Shown piece after piece: positions 24,887 to 35,200 of a DNA stretch of 47,415 nucleotides. Origin of the DNA: Flavobacterium sp. (GTDB lineage: Bacteria > Bacteroidota > Bacteroidia > Flavobacteriales > Flavobacteriaceae); the NCBI GenBank assembly GCA_012270005.1, contig JAAXJD010000219.1:1-47415 (forward strand), given 5' to 3'. Position 1 is the stretch's first letter. Every line of letters begins with the position of its first letter. Both the position numbers and the translations under genes were made by a program. The notes under the pieces are model-generated. The model saw nothing but the letters and a program-made list of their open reading frames with translations, was not told the DNA's origin and did no database searches.

Positions 24887-27800
24887 TTTCTTTGATACAG
24901 CTTGTCCGTTTTCAAGAGTCATGTTAACCACTACTACCTGATGGTCTGCATTGATAGCGCCTGATGCAAATTCTGTGTTGTTTACTTTAGCATTGCTGTA
25001 CAGTGTACGGCCAAGCATGTCGTAGATAACCACAGCCTTGATTTGAGTAGGTGCAAGGGCTTTTATTTCGTTGTTGTTGTTGTAAACTTTTACTTCTTTA
25101 ACATCTGCTACCGGAGTAGATGTACCAAGTGAAGCGTTTTCTGCTTTGTAAACTACGGTAAACCTGTCGTTAAATGTACCAGCTTCTGTAGTAAATGTGT
25201 AGTCGTAAGTTGTAATGTCTCTTACTACACCTTCTACGTTATCTACAAGATATGCTTTTTGTCCGTTTGCAAATACACCAGTTACATCGTCTGTGTGTAT
25301 AGTGTATGTTCCTGCAACTGTAGCGTTATAGCCTAGGTAGTACCTGTCTTCTACGTTAAACGAACCGCGAGTCTGGATACCAAAGTTTGTTGAAACACCC
25401 TCTTTAACATGAACTGTGTAAAGGTTTATACCGTCTGTTCCTATGTTTTCGCTGTCATATCCTTCTTCGATATCTGTAGTTGTTACAGGGTTGTAGGCGA
25501 TAAGTGTTTGGCTAAACTGAGGATCTGTGTCACCGTTAGAGATGTTTAACCAAAGCCTGTCTACACCGTCGTTGCTTAAGGTTACTACCTGGCCGGCATC
25601 TGCAGCAGTAGTCCTGAAGAAAGCGTTGCTGTGGTTTTGCAAACGCATATCGTTTCTGAATATTACTTCTTTGCTTGCATCTTTAGCTTTTACAATAAAG
25701 CCCTGAGCAGTGTTAAGAGAACCTTTAGCGTCTATAGCAAATGGATTTTGTATTACTATGTTACCACTTGTGTCAGTTCCGCCCGGAGCACTGTTAGCAA
25801 TGTAGCCCGATAGGTTACATGTAGAGTAGCTTGTCTGCGTTTTATCGTTTGTTTTTCTCCATAACCATATTGTACCAGTTATTGCGTCGCTGTTTGCGTT
25901 AAGGAAATCGCTGATGCTTATTGGAGAAGCGTATGGGTTTCCTATTGCGTTAAAGGCATGGTTTGCGTCTGTATAAGTTAGAGGCACCCTTACATTTCCA
26001 TTAGTTGGTGTACCCTGGAATGAGCCTGTAAACGTAATCCTTGTATTGCCTTGGTAATATCCTGAAGCTGGGTTAGTATCTGGCATACGGATAAGGAAAC
26101 CTTTACCTACAGAGAATTTAGTTGTAGTTTCATCTACTTTAGCATATAAACCTTGCGTACCGCTGTTAGTATTGTATTGGTAAAAACGACCGGCCGAAGT
26201 AGCAGGAGAGAACTGCTTAAGAGTTTGGAAACCTGTTGTTCTGTTGTCTACTACCGGAGAAGACCACATGGTGTAATCATAACGTTTAAGTAGTCCGCTG
26301 TTGCGCTCTATGGTTACTGTACCGCTGTTTTGGTCTGTATCTACCTGGAAAAGTACTGTACCGCTCCTAAATGTAAGGCTACCGTTTGTTTGTACGTTTA
26401 CGCTATGGTCTACATAAGCTGTACTTGTACCGGTAAATTCTACTGTTGCGCCGTTTAGAACGTATATAGAACAGGCCGATAGTGTAGTATTACCGCTCAC
26501 CGTATAGTTTCCTGTAAAGATAACGTCTTTGTTTATTGCAGGGCTTCCGTTACTCCAGCTTGTTCCGTTCCATGTTGTAGAAGATGTACAGTAGATACCT
26601 GTAGAACCGCTACCTGTAGGGAATGTTACAGTACCAAACTCATCTGCTCCTATAGCAGGTGTGGTAGTGCTACGTACCTGGTTGTCTATGTCTTTATTTA
26701 CCGTTGCAATGTATGTTCCTGCTTTTAAAGCATTGTTTGCTGTAGCGCTGGTTATGTGTAGGTCTGTAGTGCTTGTAAAAGTAGGTAGGTAGCTTATAGA
26801 GTTAGCTTCTTTTGTAGAAAGTGTTTTCCATCCTGAAAGAGTTGTAACGTATGCAGGGTTGTCAAACCATGAAGCATTTGTACCAGCGTAGCCTATTTTA
26901 TCTGTTGAGTAAACATCGTTGTAATCAAGTCCTGAAACCTGGGTTGCTAAACCATCGATAAGTACTGCACACCTACGTGTAAGTGTATTTGTTTGAGTAT
27001 TTACAAATATATTGTTTTTTACGTCTACTGTCGATGCGTTTTTAATGTATAAAGCTGCAGAGTAACCGTTTGTATTGTTGTTGTTTGTTTGGTTAGTGTT
27101 CATAAAAACACTGTTGTGGTAAATTTTGTATCCGCCGCCAGATGCTATAGATATACCATGGCCGTTAAGGTATGGATCGCCGTTGTTATTACCAGATATC
27201 CCAGCTATAAAGTTGTTAGCAACCAAAATGTTACTTGAAGTAGATGTTGATGCAAGCACCACACCACCAAATGTATAGCTTTCTGTTACCGTTTTGGTAA
27301 AGGTTTTCATTTGGTTACGGGTAATGGTACCGTTTGTACTGTTTCCACTTACGTAAATACCGGCAGAGATAAGAGCACCTGCAGTAGTATTTCTGTAAAG
27401 GTTATAGATAAAGTTTTCTGTATATGTAAAGTTGTCAACGTTATTAAATGTTGCAGGGCAAATAATAGTTTCAGTTGTAGACGCACCAAGGTCGTTTGCT
27501 TTTACAACAGTATATGTTGTACGTAGGTTAGCAGTGCTACTTCCGTTTATAACGACACCTTGCTTTACGTTATCAAAGTCGTTATTTGTTATTGTAAGGT
27601 ATTTGTTGTCAGCTTCTGCCGGATCCTGGTTTAGGCTGTTTCCTGTATCATACTTACCGGCGTAAATACCTGCACAGTAAGTGCTTCCGCTGTTTTTAAC
27701 AGTCATTCTTATGGTAAGATACTTAAAGGTATTGTAAGTAGCACCGTTAGTTCCGTTACTTGCTACCCATATAACCGAGCGGTGTATGTAGTCGATGTTA

Positions 27801-28288
27801 TCACCGTTAACAAGTTTCAGGTTTCTTGAGCTTCCACCGTCTGTGTTGCTACCATCAAAAGTAACGTAGTCGCTACCTTTTAGTATAAATAGAGCAGGTA
27901 CACCAGTGTAGTTGTTAATATTGGTTGCTGTTATTGTTGTGTTTACGTTAGCAGCAGGTTTAAATGTTATAGTGTTTGTAGCCGATGCACCACTAACAGC
28001 ATTAATAACGATAGGGAAAGTTTCACCCGTAGTGTTGTTGTAGTTAGCGTCTTTAAACCTAAAGGTAACCGGTCCTGCAACACCTTGAGCGTTAAGTGCG
28101 TTTACAGCAGCAGTTATAGTTGTATAATTAGCGCCTGTAGCACCTATGGTGTACGTTCCGCTTAGTCCTGCAACAGGAGCTGCGGTAGTTTTGTTAACGG
28201 TAGTTTTTGGGGCAGTACCATTGTTGCGGCTAGTTCCAGAAAAGGCAATAACTGGAGATAGCAATAGTAAAAATAATGCTTTTTTCAT
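24872..28288 (-). CDS. T9SS surface protein with parallel beta-helix
   Basis: A 1138-residue exported protein. Signal peptide MKKALFLLLLSPVIAFSG; residues about 45-560 show right-handed parallel beta-helix repeats (KYLTITNNDFDNVKQGVVINGS, FTYTENFIYNLYRNT, GTITRNQMKTF, NNFIAGISGNNNG); then WNGTSWSNGSPAINKDVIF and the conserved module shared with two other proteins here (YDYTMWSSPV, GKGFLIRMPD, GNPYASPI, LWRKTNDK, GFIVKAK, GTFNDRFTVVYK; about 640-1050); and a type-A T9SS sorting domain (about 1060-1138; KVYNNNNEI, VVIYDMLGRTLY, final VSKKIMMN). Beta-helix proteins of this kind are commonly polysaccharide binding or cleaving; no catalytic residues were identified. A TACATTTG box (28351-28358) is its likely promoter. 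Confidence 0.92.
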   Translation of the reverse strand: MKKALFLLLLSPVIAFSGTSRNNGTAPKTTVNKTTAAPVAGLSGTYTIGATGANYTTITAAVNALNAQGVAGPVTFRFKDANYNNTTGETFPIVINAVSGASATNTITFKPAANVNTTITATNINNYTGVPALFILKGSDYVTFDGSNTDGGSSRNLKLVNGDNIDYIHRSVIWVASNGTNGATYNTFKYLTIRMTVKNSGSTYCAGIYAGKYDTGNSLNQDPAEADNKYLTITNNDFDNVKQGVVINGSSTANLRTTYTVVKANDLGASTTETIICPATFNNVDNFTYTENFIYNLYRNTTAGALISAGIYVSGNSTNGTITRNQMKTFTKTVTESYTFGGVVLASTSTSSNILVANNFIAGISGNNNGDPYLNGHGISIASGGGYKIYHNSVFMNTNQTNNNNTNGYSAALYIKNASTVDVKNNIFVNTQTNTLTRRCAVLIDGLATQVSGLDYNDVYSTDKIGYAGTNASWFDNPAYVTTLSGWKTLSTKEANSISYLPTFTSTTDLHITSATANNALKAGTYIATVNKDIDNQVRSTTTPAIGADEFGTVTFPTGSGSTGIYCTSSTTWNGTSWSNGSPAINKDVIFTGNYTVSGNTTLSACSIYVLNGATVEFTGTSTAYVDHSVNVQTNGSLTFRSGTVLFQVDTDQNSGTVTIERNSGLLKRYDYTMWSSPVVDNRTTGFQTLKQFSPATSAGRFYQYNTNSGTQGLYAKVDETTTKFSVGKGFLIRMPDTNPASGYYQGNTRITFTGSFQGTPTNGNVRVPLTYTDANHAFNAIGNPYASPISISDFLNANSDAITGTIWLWRKTNDKTQTSYSTCNLSGYIANSAPGGTDTSGNIVIQNPFAIDAKGSLNTAQGFIVKAKDASKEVIFRNDMRLQNHSNAFFRTTAADAGQVVTLSNDGVDRLWLNISNGDTDPQFSQTLIAYNPVTTTDIEEGYDSENIGTDGINLYTVHVKEGVSTNFGIQTRGSFNVEDRYYLGYNATVAGTYTIHTDDVTGVFANGQKAYLVDNVEGVVRDITTYDYTFTTEAGTFNDRFTVVYKAENASLGTSTPVADVKEVKVYNNNNEIKALAPTQIKAVVIYDMLGRTLYSNAKVNNTEFASGAINADHQVVVVNMTLENGQAVSKKIMMN

Positions 28289-28350
28289 TTTAGTAATTAT
28301 TTAAATTTTAGGTAGTTAAGGGGGGCTTAACTATTTTTTGGTTGCGGGGG

Positions 28351-28358
28351 CAAATGTA
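28351..28358 (-). promoter_or_regulatory. -7 promoter box (TACATTTG) of beta-helix protein gene
   Basis: Full TANNTTTG match on the minus strand about 60 bases before the ATG at 28288. No clear -33 TTG. Confidence 0.5.
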
Positions 28359-28637
28359 CTAAGAAATTTTATTACTGAAAATTTTTTATCAATTTTTTTA
28401 GTATTGATTATCAGTAAGTTTCAGATGAAGTGCATTTATATGCGACAAACTACATCTTTTAGATCTTTTTTAAAGACCGGAATTATAACGCCTTTGTACC
28501 ATTGATTTGCTTATTGGCGGTATTCTGTTTGTTTTTTTACTATTGAAATCATTTTTTAGTATTTATTTTTTAGTTTGATGCGATGCTGGATTTAAAAAAC
28601 TGTTCTGTTATTATTACATTACAAATGTACGCTGCAT

Positions 28638-28729
28638 TTCGTCGCGTTTTTTGTGGATTTCGTCGGACAGGTGTATAAGGGGGGCAAGTCCACGTAAAGT
28701 GTCGACGAATTGCAATAAGTATAGACGAA
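28638..28729. promoter_or_regulatory. Cluster of TTCGTCG sites with helical spacing
   Basis: TTCGTCG occurs at 28638-28644 and 28659-28665 (period 21), and its reverse complement CGACGAA at 28703-28709, followed by AGACGAA at 28723-28729 (period 20). Two direct pairs, each spaced about two helix turns, face each other. This resembles paired sites of dimeric response regulators such as LytTR types. It is about 350-440 bases upstream of the 24872-28288 gene. The surrounding spacer 28289-29136 is AT-rich and shows no other gene I can support. Confidence 0.45.
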
Positions 28730-29136
28730 CGGTTATTAATTATTGTTCGATGAGGCAAATTTATACCGTTCAACAGGTTTTTTGTGCATTTTGTCTATAG
28801 ACAAATTATAGACTTATGATAAAAAAATAACGTGTAAAACCTTGTTAATCAATAGTTGTTTTTGTTTTGTTTGGTTTGTCTACTTTCGGTAGCGTAAAAC
28901 ATACGCTTTTTTGTTCCGGAATATTGTTTACCGGCTAATACTCCATAGCGAAGGAAAACAGCCTTCTTCCTATTTCTTTTATTACGTTTAAATATTTGCG
29001 ATAGTATTTATGAATACAATTAGATTAAGGTTACAATGCTCTTTTGTTTATTGGACTTAGCGTGTGCTTTGAGTAATTATTCATACGATACTTTTTTGTA
29101 TATCGCTATTTCAAGGAAGGGACAATACAGAAATTA

Positions 29137-29168
29137 AAAAGGGCTGTCTTACACAAGACAGCCCTTTT
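29137..29168 (-). terminator. Terminator after giant T9SS protein gene
   Basis: Perfect 14-bp stem AAAAGGGCTGTCTT (29137-29150) and AAGACAGCCCTTTT (29155-29168), 4-base loop. The minus strand continues TTAATTT. Confidence 0.9.
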
Positions 29169-29201
29169 CTTATTTTTGGGATTAAATGCTTATAGCAACC
29201 G

Positions 29202-32200
29202 TTAGTAGATGATTCGTTTGCTTACTTTACCTTTTACAGTGTCTATTTCTACAATTAATACTTGCTGTTCTGCAGTAAGGTTTGTTATAGCGGTTTGCGT
29301 ATTGTTTATATCGCTTGCGCTGTAAATTCTCCTTCCGCGGATATCATAAACAGTAATTCCGTTCATAATAGTGCTGCCGGTATTAATTTGTATAGTAGTA
29401 CCTTCTTTGTATACTACAACATTGTCTGGGTTTATAGTAGGGTCATTTGTTCCGAGAGCTTCTGTAGTGTACAGAACTTCAAAACGGTTGTCAAATGTTC
29501 CTGCTTCAGTGGCAAATGTATAGCTGTTGTTGCTTAGGTTACGCACTACACCTTCTACGTTATCGCGAAGATATATTGTTTGACCGTTTGCAAAAACACC
29601 ATCTACATGGTCCATAGATAGAGTGTAAGTGCCTGCTGTTGGAGCAAAGAAACCTACTGGTACTATATCTGTGTTGTTAAACTGTGGCCTTGCCTGTACA
29701 GCAAGTGCCTTAGATTCGGCAATAGAGTACACTGCTAATGTGTTTGCATCTGTAAACTTCTCACCGTCGTAGCCGTAATCCATGCCAAGGGTACCTTGGT
29801 TCATGTATGCAATTGCGGTTTGGCTTGCCATTCCATTAGCTGCGGTCATGTTAATCCACATACGCGAATTAGTATCGGCCTGCTGCCTGAAGAAAGACTG
29901 AGATGTTCCAGGGGTAGGTCTACGCATAGCATTTGTAAATGTTAGTATAGGGCTACCTGAAGTTGCATTTGTTTTAACAATGAATCCTTGAGCCGGAGCA
30001 ATTAACCAGTTGTTAGATCCTGTTGACTGATCGTACACGTAGAATGAACTGTTTTCAGATCCTCCGCCTGTTGCAGGGTTAGCTGTGTAGGCTGCTAAGG
30101 TAAGCGTTGCATAAGACGTGTTGGAACCGTTGTTTTTCTTTCTCCATAGATAAATACCTGATGAGGCGTTTATAGACGAACTGTTTGCCGCAAAGAAGGC
30201 AGCCAGGTTTATTGGAGAAGGATACGGGTTACCCACAGAGTTAAATCCGTTTCCTGCTGTAGACAATGTATAGTTTACAGTACCGTTGTTTGGCGCACCT
30301 GTAAAGGTACCTACAAAGTTTACCGGAGTTGCACCTGTGTAGTATCCTGATAATAACGGATAGTTGTCTGGCATACGGATTAGGTAACCTTTTGCAGGAG
30401 CAAATGAGTTATCTGCAGCCGTTACACGTGCGTACTGATCTGTAGCAGGGTTATACGTATAGAAACGTGTAGATACTGTGGCAGGGGAGAAGGCCTCAAG
30501 GTTTTGTCCCGTTACCGGAGATGACCACATAGTATAGTCATTTCTGTAAAGTAAGCTACCGTTTTTAGTAAACACTATGTTACCGCTGTTAGGGTTAACT
30601 ACTGTACCTGCACCTTGTATAAGCGCACCATTGTTTTGTACAGTAAGCGTTGCAGATGGATTTACGGCAAGTATATTATCTACACTTAGCGTTGCTCCCG
30701 TTTGTACAGTAAGTGTTGCGTTTGCACTCAGCGTAAGGTTGTGTGCAAGAGCTGTATTACCTGTAGTAATCACCGGAAGTGTTGTTACAGCCGGTATAAT
30801 AACATCTACTGCTGTTGTAGGTATTGTATTACCACACCAGTTAGCAGGGTTTGCCCAGTCGCTACTTACAGCACCAGTCCATGAGCTTAATAGTGTTACC
30901 ACTACGGCAGTACGTGCACTTTCGCAACCATTTACTGTTTGAGAAGCGTAATACGTAGCTGGCGTTAGCGCTGTTGTGCCTGCAAGTGGAGATCCTCCTG
31001 TTGCAGCACTATACCACTGTATGTTACTTCCTGTAGCTACAAGGTTTGCCACTGTAGCACCTGCACAGAACTGCTGGTCTGCTGCGCTTGGAGCGCTAGA
31101 CGCGTTTACAGTAACTGTAACGTTAGCAGTGCTTGTACAACCAGATGTAGTTGTTGCTGTGGCAGTATACGTGGTGTTTGCAGTAGGCTTAGCGTAAACG
31201 GTAGCCCTTGCATCTCCGGTATAAGCTGTTGTAGCTGCAGGGTCAGTAAACAGGTTTGTTGTAGGGGACCAAGTGTATGCGCTTGTTCCTGTTCCTGTTA
31301 TCTTTACGTTGTCTATTAGCCAACCGTAGTAGAATGCACTACTGTCTGCAGAGTAGGTGAAACGTAACCTGAACTGGTTTGTTAGTGCAGCCACAGGGAT
31401 GTTAATGGTTTCCTGTTTCCATAATGAGGTTGCAGGACCGGTACCCGGTGTTGAGCTTGCACCTGTAAACTGTGAAATCCAGTCAGCGTAACTCCTTGTA
31501 GAGAATGATACTCCGGTTGATGAAGCTACCAGCGTACCCGCACCGGCATAAGAGCTGGCAGGGAAGTAAGACCACGTAGTACCACCGTCTGTAGAGTATT
31601 GTACATATGCAATATCGTATGTAGTTGAAGGGCCTTCAAGAGCAGCTATATGGTTAAATGTTAGCTGTGCGCTTGCATAACCCGTAAGGTTAACATTGCT
31701 GTTTAATGCATACGTTGCAGTAGCGCTAGTCGTTGAATGTGTAAATAACAACGATCCTGTGCCCTGAGCGTAGTAAGTAGTGTTTAGCGTAGCACTTGGA
31801 GTTGTACCGCCTGTAACATAAGACGAAGGCAGTGCATCAAAGGTTTCGCTATACAATGTATTGGTATAAGATCCTCCGCTGGCAGTTAATGTAGCCACGG
31901 TACCATTACATAATGGTGTTCCGGTAGTAGCAATACTTACCGTAGATGGTAGGCTTGATACTGTTATGCTAAACGATACAGGTGTACCTGTGCAACCATT
32001 TGCTTTAGGCGTTATGGTAACTACTGCGCTGGTAGAAGTACTTGCTGCAGTAAATGAAGGAATACTTGTAACGTTAGTTTGGTTAGCAAGTCCTACTGCG
32101 GCACCTCCGGTAATATCATATGTAACACCAGACGGGCTTCCGCTTAAAGTTATAGCACTTACAGTAGCACCTGCACATACAGTAATAGTAGATGGTGCAG

Positions 32201-35200
32201 TTACAGTAGGTGTAGGGTTAACTAATACGGTAGCCACATTACTAGTTACTGCGCTACCACATGTAGGAGTTATAACAACATCATAGTTTGCGCTGTCTGC
32301 AACGGCTGCGTTTGTAACCGTGTAAGAGCTTGAAGTAGCACCTGTAATATTGTTGCCACCTTTTCTCCACTGGTATGTTAAGCCTGGGCCTGTTGCAACA
32401 ACAGTTAGGGTAAAGCTGTTACCTTGGCAAAGTGTTGTGCTTGCTACAGGTTGTGTAGTTATATTTACACCACTTGTAGTATTAACGGTAACGTTAGATG
32501 TAGTGGCACAACCACTAGGTGCAGTTACTGTTACATAGTACGTAGTATTAGCGTTTACTGTAGCTACAGGATTTTTAACACTTGATGTGAAACCTGCAGG
32601 AACTGATGTCCATGCGTAAGTAAGTGCTGGCGCATTACCAGGGCTAAACCTGTATACAGTACCTGTAGCAGGCTTAGTGCTTAATGATGTTGTGTTAGTT
32701 GTACTGCTTACAGCAGGAGTGCTAATGCTTGAAAGGGCAAGGTAGCTTCCTGATCCGTTACCGGTAGGAGCGCCTAGTCCTATAGATGCAGATCCGCTGC
32801 TTATGCTTCCGCTTTCTGTACGGTAAGTAAACTCTATGTTGTTTGTACCTTCATAAAGTTTTACTTGGAAGCTTATTACCGGTGTGGTGGCTGAGTAGTT
32901 CCATAGCCAGTTTCTCCACTCTACGGTTAGTACCCTGTTAGGTGCTGTACCGGTTAACTCATATCCGGCGTAAGAACCTGCGGTTGCGCTACCGGCATGG
33001 TCATCCCATAGGGGTGCTATTATTGGCCTTGCATTTGCGTTAGCAGTACTTAAGTTGTTGCCAGAAATAGTTGATGTCTGAGCAGTATTTAGTGTAATGA
33101 AACCATCTGAAGTCATTTTAAACTGGGTGTAGTTATTTCCACCGTAGTTAAACGTAAATCCGATAGGTAACGCTGCACTAAAAGCACTATCAGCCAGTAC
33201 TGCAACCGAGGTAGCACTACTGCTTACTGGAGTATACGTACCGGTAGTACTTGTAAACTGGTATGTGCTTATAGCTGGCGTAGTAAAGGCCACAGCACTG
33301 TTTACATCTAACTGTACTGTACCACCTGAACATACTTCTGATGCTGCTGCAACGGCAATTGCACTTGGATTATTACTTACTGTTACTGTTACAGTAGCAG
33401 TTGCTGTACAGCCAAACTCATTTGTACCAGTTACAGTATATGTAGTGTTTGCGCTTGGTGTAGCTATAACGCTTGCACCTGTTGTAGCACTAAGGCCTGT
33501 AGCTGGTGACCATGTGTAGCTTACGGCACCGCTGGCACTTAGTGTAACTCCGGTACCTCCAGGGTTACAGTATGTAGAAGCACTTGCGGTTGCTGTTACA
33601 GATGGCTGAGATACAGTTAATGTAACTACGCTGCTTACTGTATCATCACACGGCGATGCAGAGTCAATCACAGCACGGAAGTAGTACACTCCGGCAGCAG
33701 TTGTTGCAGATGTGTTTACAATTAACGCATTGCTTGTAATGCCTGTGTAAGTAACACCTGCAGGTGTAGCACTTGCTACGTTAGCCCAGCCTGATGTACC
33801 GTTAGCAGAGTATTGCCACTGAATGGCTTCTGCACCAGAGCGTACAATAGTAAAGGTTTTAGAACCTGAAGCACCAAAACAAACACCTTGAGAAGTTGCC
33901 TGAGTTGTTATTACAGCAGGGCTATTAACCGTTAATGTAGCTGTACTTGAAGTAGCTGTAGTAGCAGTTGCATCAGTTATAATTACATGATATTGATAAC
34001 CGTTATAAGCGGTAGTAATACCTGTAAGAGAAAGCGTAGGTGCTGTTTCACCTGTTAAATCAGTCCATCCGCTTCCGGTATTTACCTGCCACTGGTAAGT
34101 AAGGCCTGTACCTGTAGCTGTAACGCTAAATGAAGCAGTTGTAGATGTAGAACAGATGGTAACATTTTCGGGTTGTGCAGTAATGCCTATGTCGCTTATT
34201 ATTAGCGATGCAGGGTTAGAGTTAACGGCACTACATGGAGCTGATCCGCTTACGGTAGCCCTGTACTGGTATCCGTTCATACCTACTGTTGGGTTGCTTA
34301 CTGTAAGTGTAGCCGTAGCTGTACCAGAGTAGGTGGTATCGTCAGCAATGTTAGTCCATCCGCTGCCGGTATTTACCTGCCATTGGTAAGCAAGGTTAGA
34401 GCCTGTGGCATTTACGCTGTATGTAGCAGACGAACCCGGTGTTACCGTTTGGTTTCCGCTTGCAGAAGTAATAGCCGGAGCTACATATACATTAATGCTT
34501 GTAGTTTTAGAGTTGCTACAACCGTTAGCTGTTACTGTGTAAGTAATAGTTACCGTACCTTGTGTAATACCTGTTACTACACCTGTAGAAGCGTCTACGG
34601 TAGCAACAGTATCGTTAGAAGTAGACCATACACCGCCTGTAGTAGCAGAGTCAAGGTCTAATGTAGCACTTGTACACATACTTCCTGTAGTATTGCCGGT
34701 TATATCGGCAACTACTGGTGTATTGTTTGTAACTGCAACGCTTGCAGTGGCTGTACATCCGTTTGAAGCGGTTGCAGTAACTACATACGTAGTATTTGCA
34801 GTTACGGTTGCTGTAGGGTTTTGTTCAGTTGAAGTAAAGCCTGCAGGGATTGATGTCCATGCGTAGCTAAGCGTTGGCTGAACCGGTGTAAATGTATATT
34901 TAGTTCCTGCTGCAGGTTGTAAAGCATTGTTGTTATTAGCCGTGCCTACTGCAGCTGTGTTAGAGCTTATTGTTACACTCTGGAAGTTAGTTGTACCAGT
35001 ACCACGGATACCCACAGAAGCGCTTGATGTTGCACTACCCATTGTTCCGTATCGGAAATCAATAGCGTTTGTGCTTTCATAAAGCCAAAGCTGAAACTTG
35101 CTCGATGGTGTTCCTGTTATATTACGAGGGATAGTAACAAACCACTCTATTTTACATATACGGTTAGGAGCGGTTCCGGTAACTACATATTTAATGTATC

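Noticed and set aside
28570..28773. Minus-strand ORF of 67 residues in the long spacer
   Set aside because: No promoter box, no hydrophobic or conserved pattern, and it coincides with the TTCGTCG site cluster.
34383..34661. Several plus-strand ORFs within the giant gene, such as this 92-residue one
   Set aside because: They are antisense shadows of a repetitive Thr/Ser/Ala-rich gene and have no start signals.
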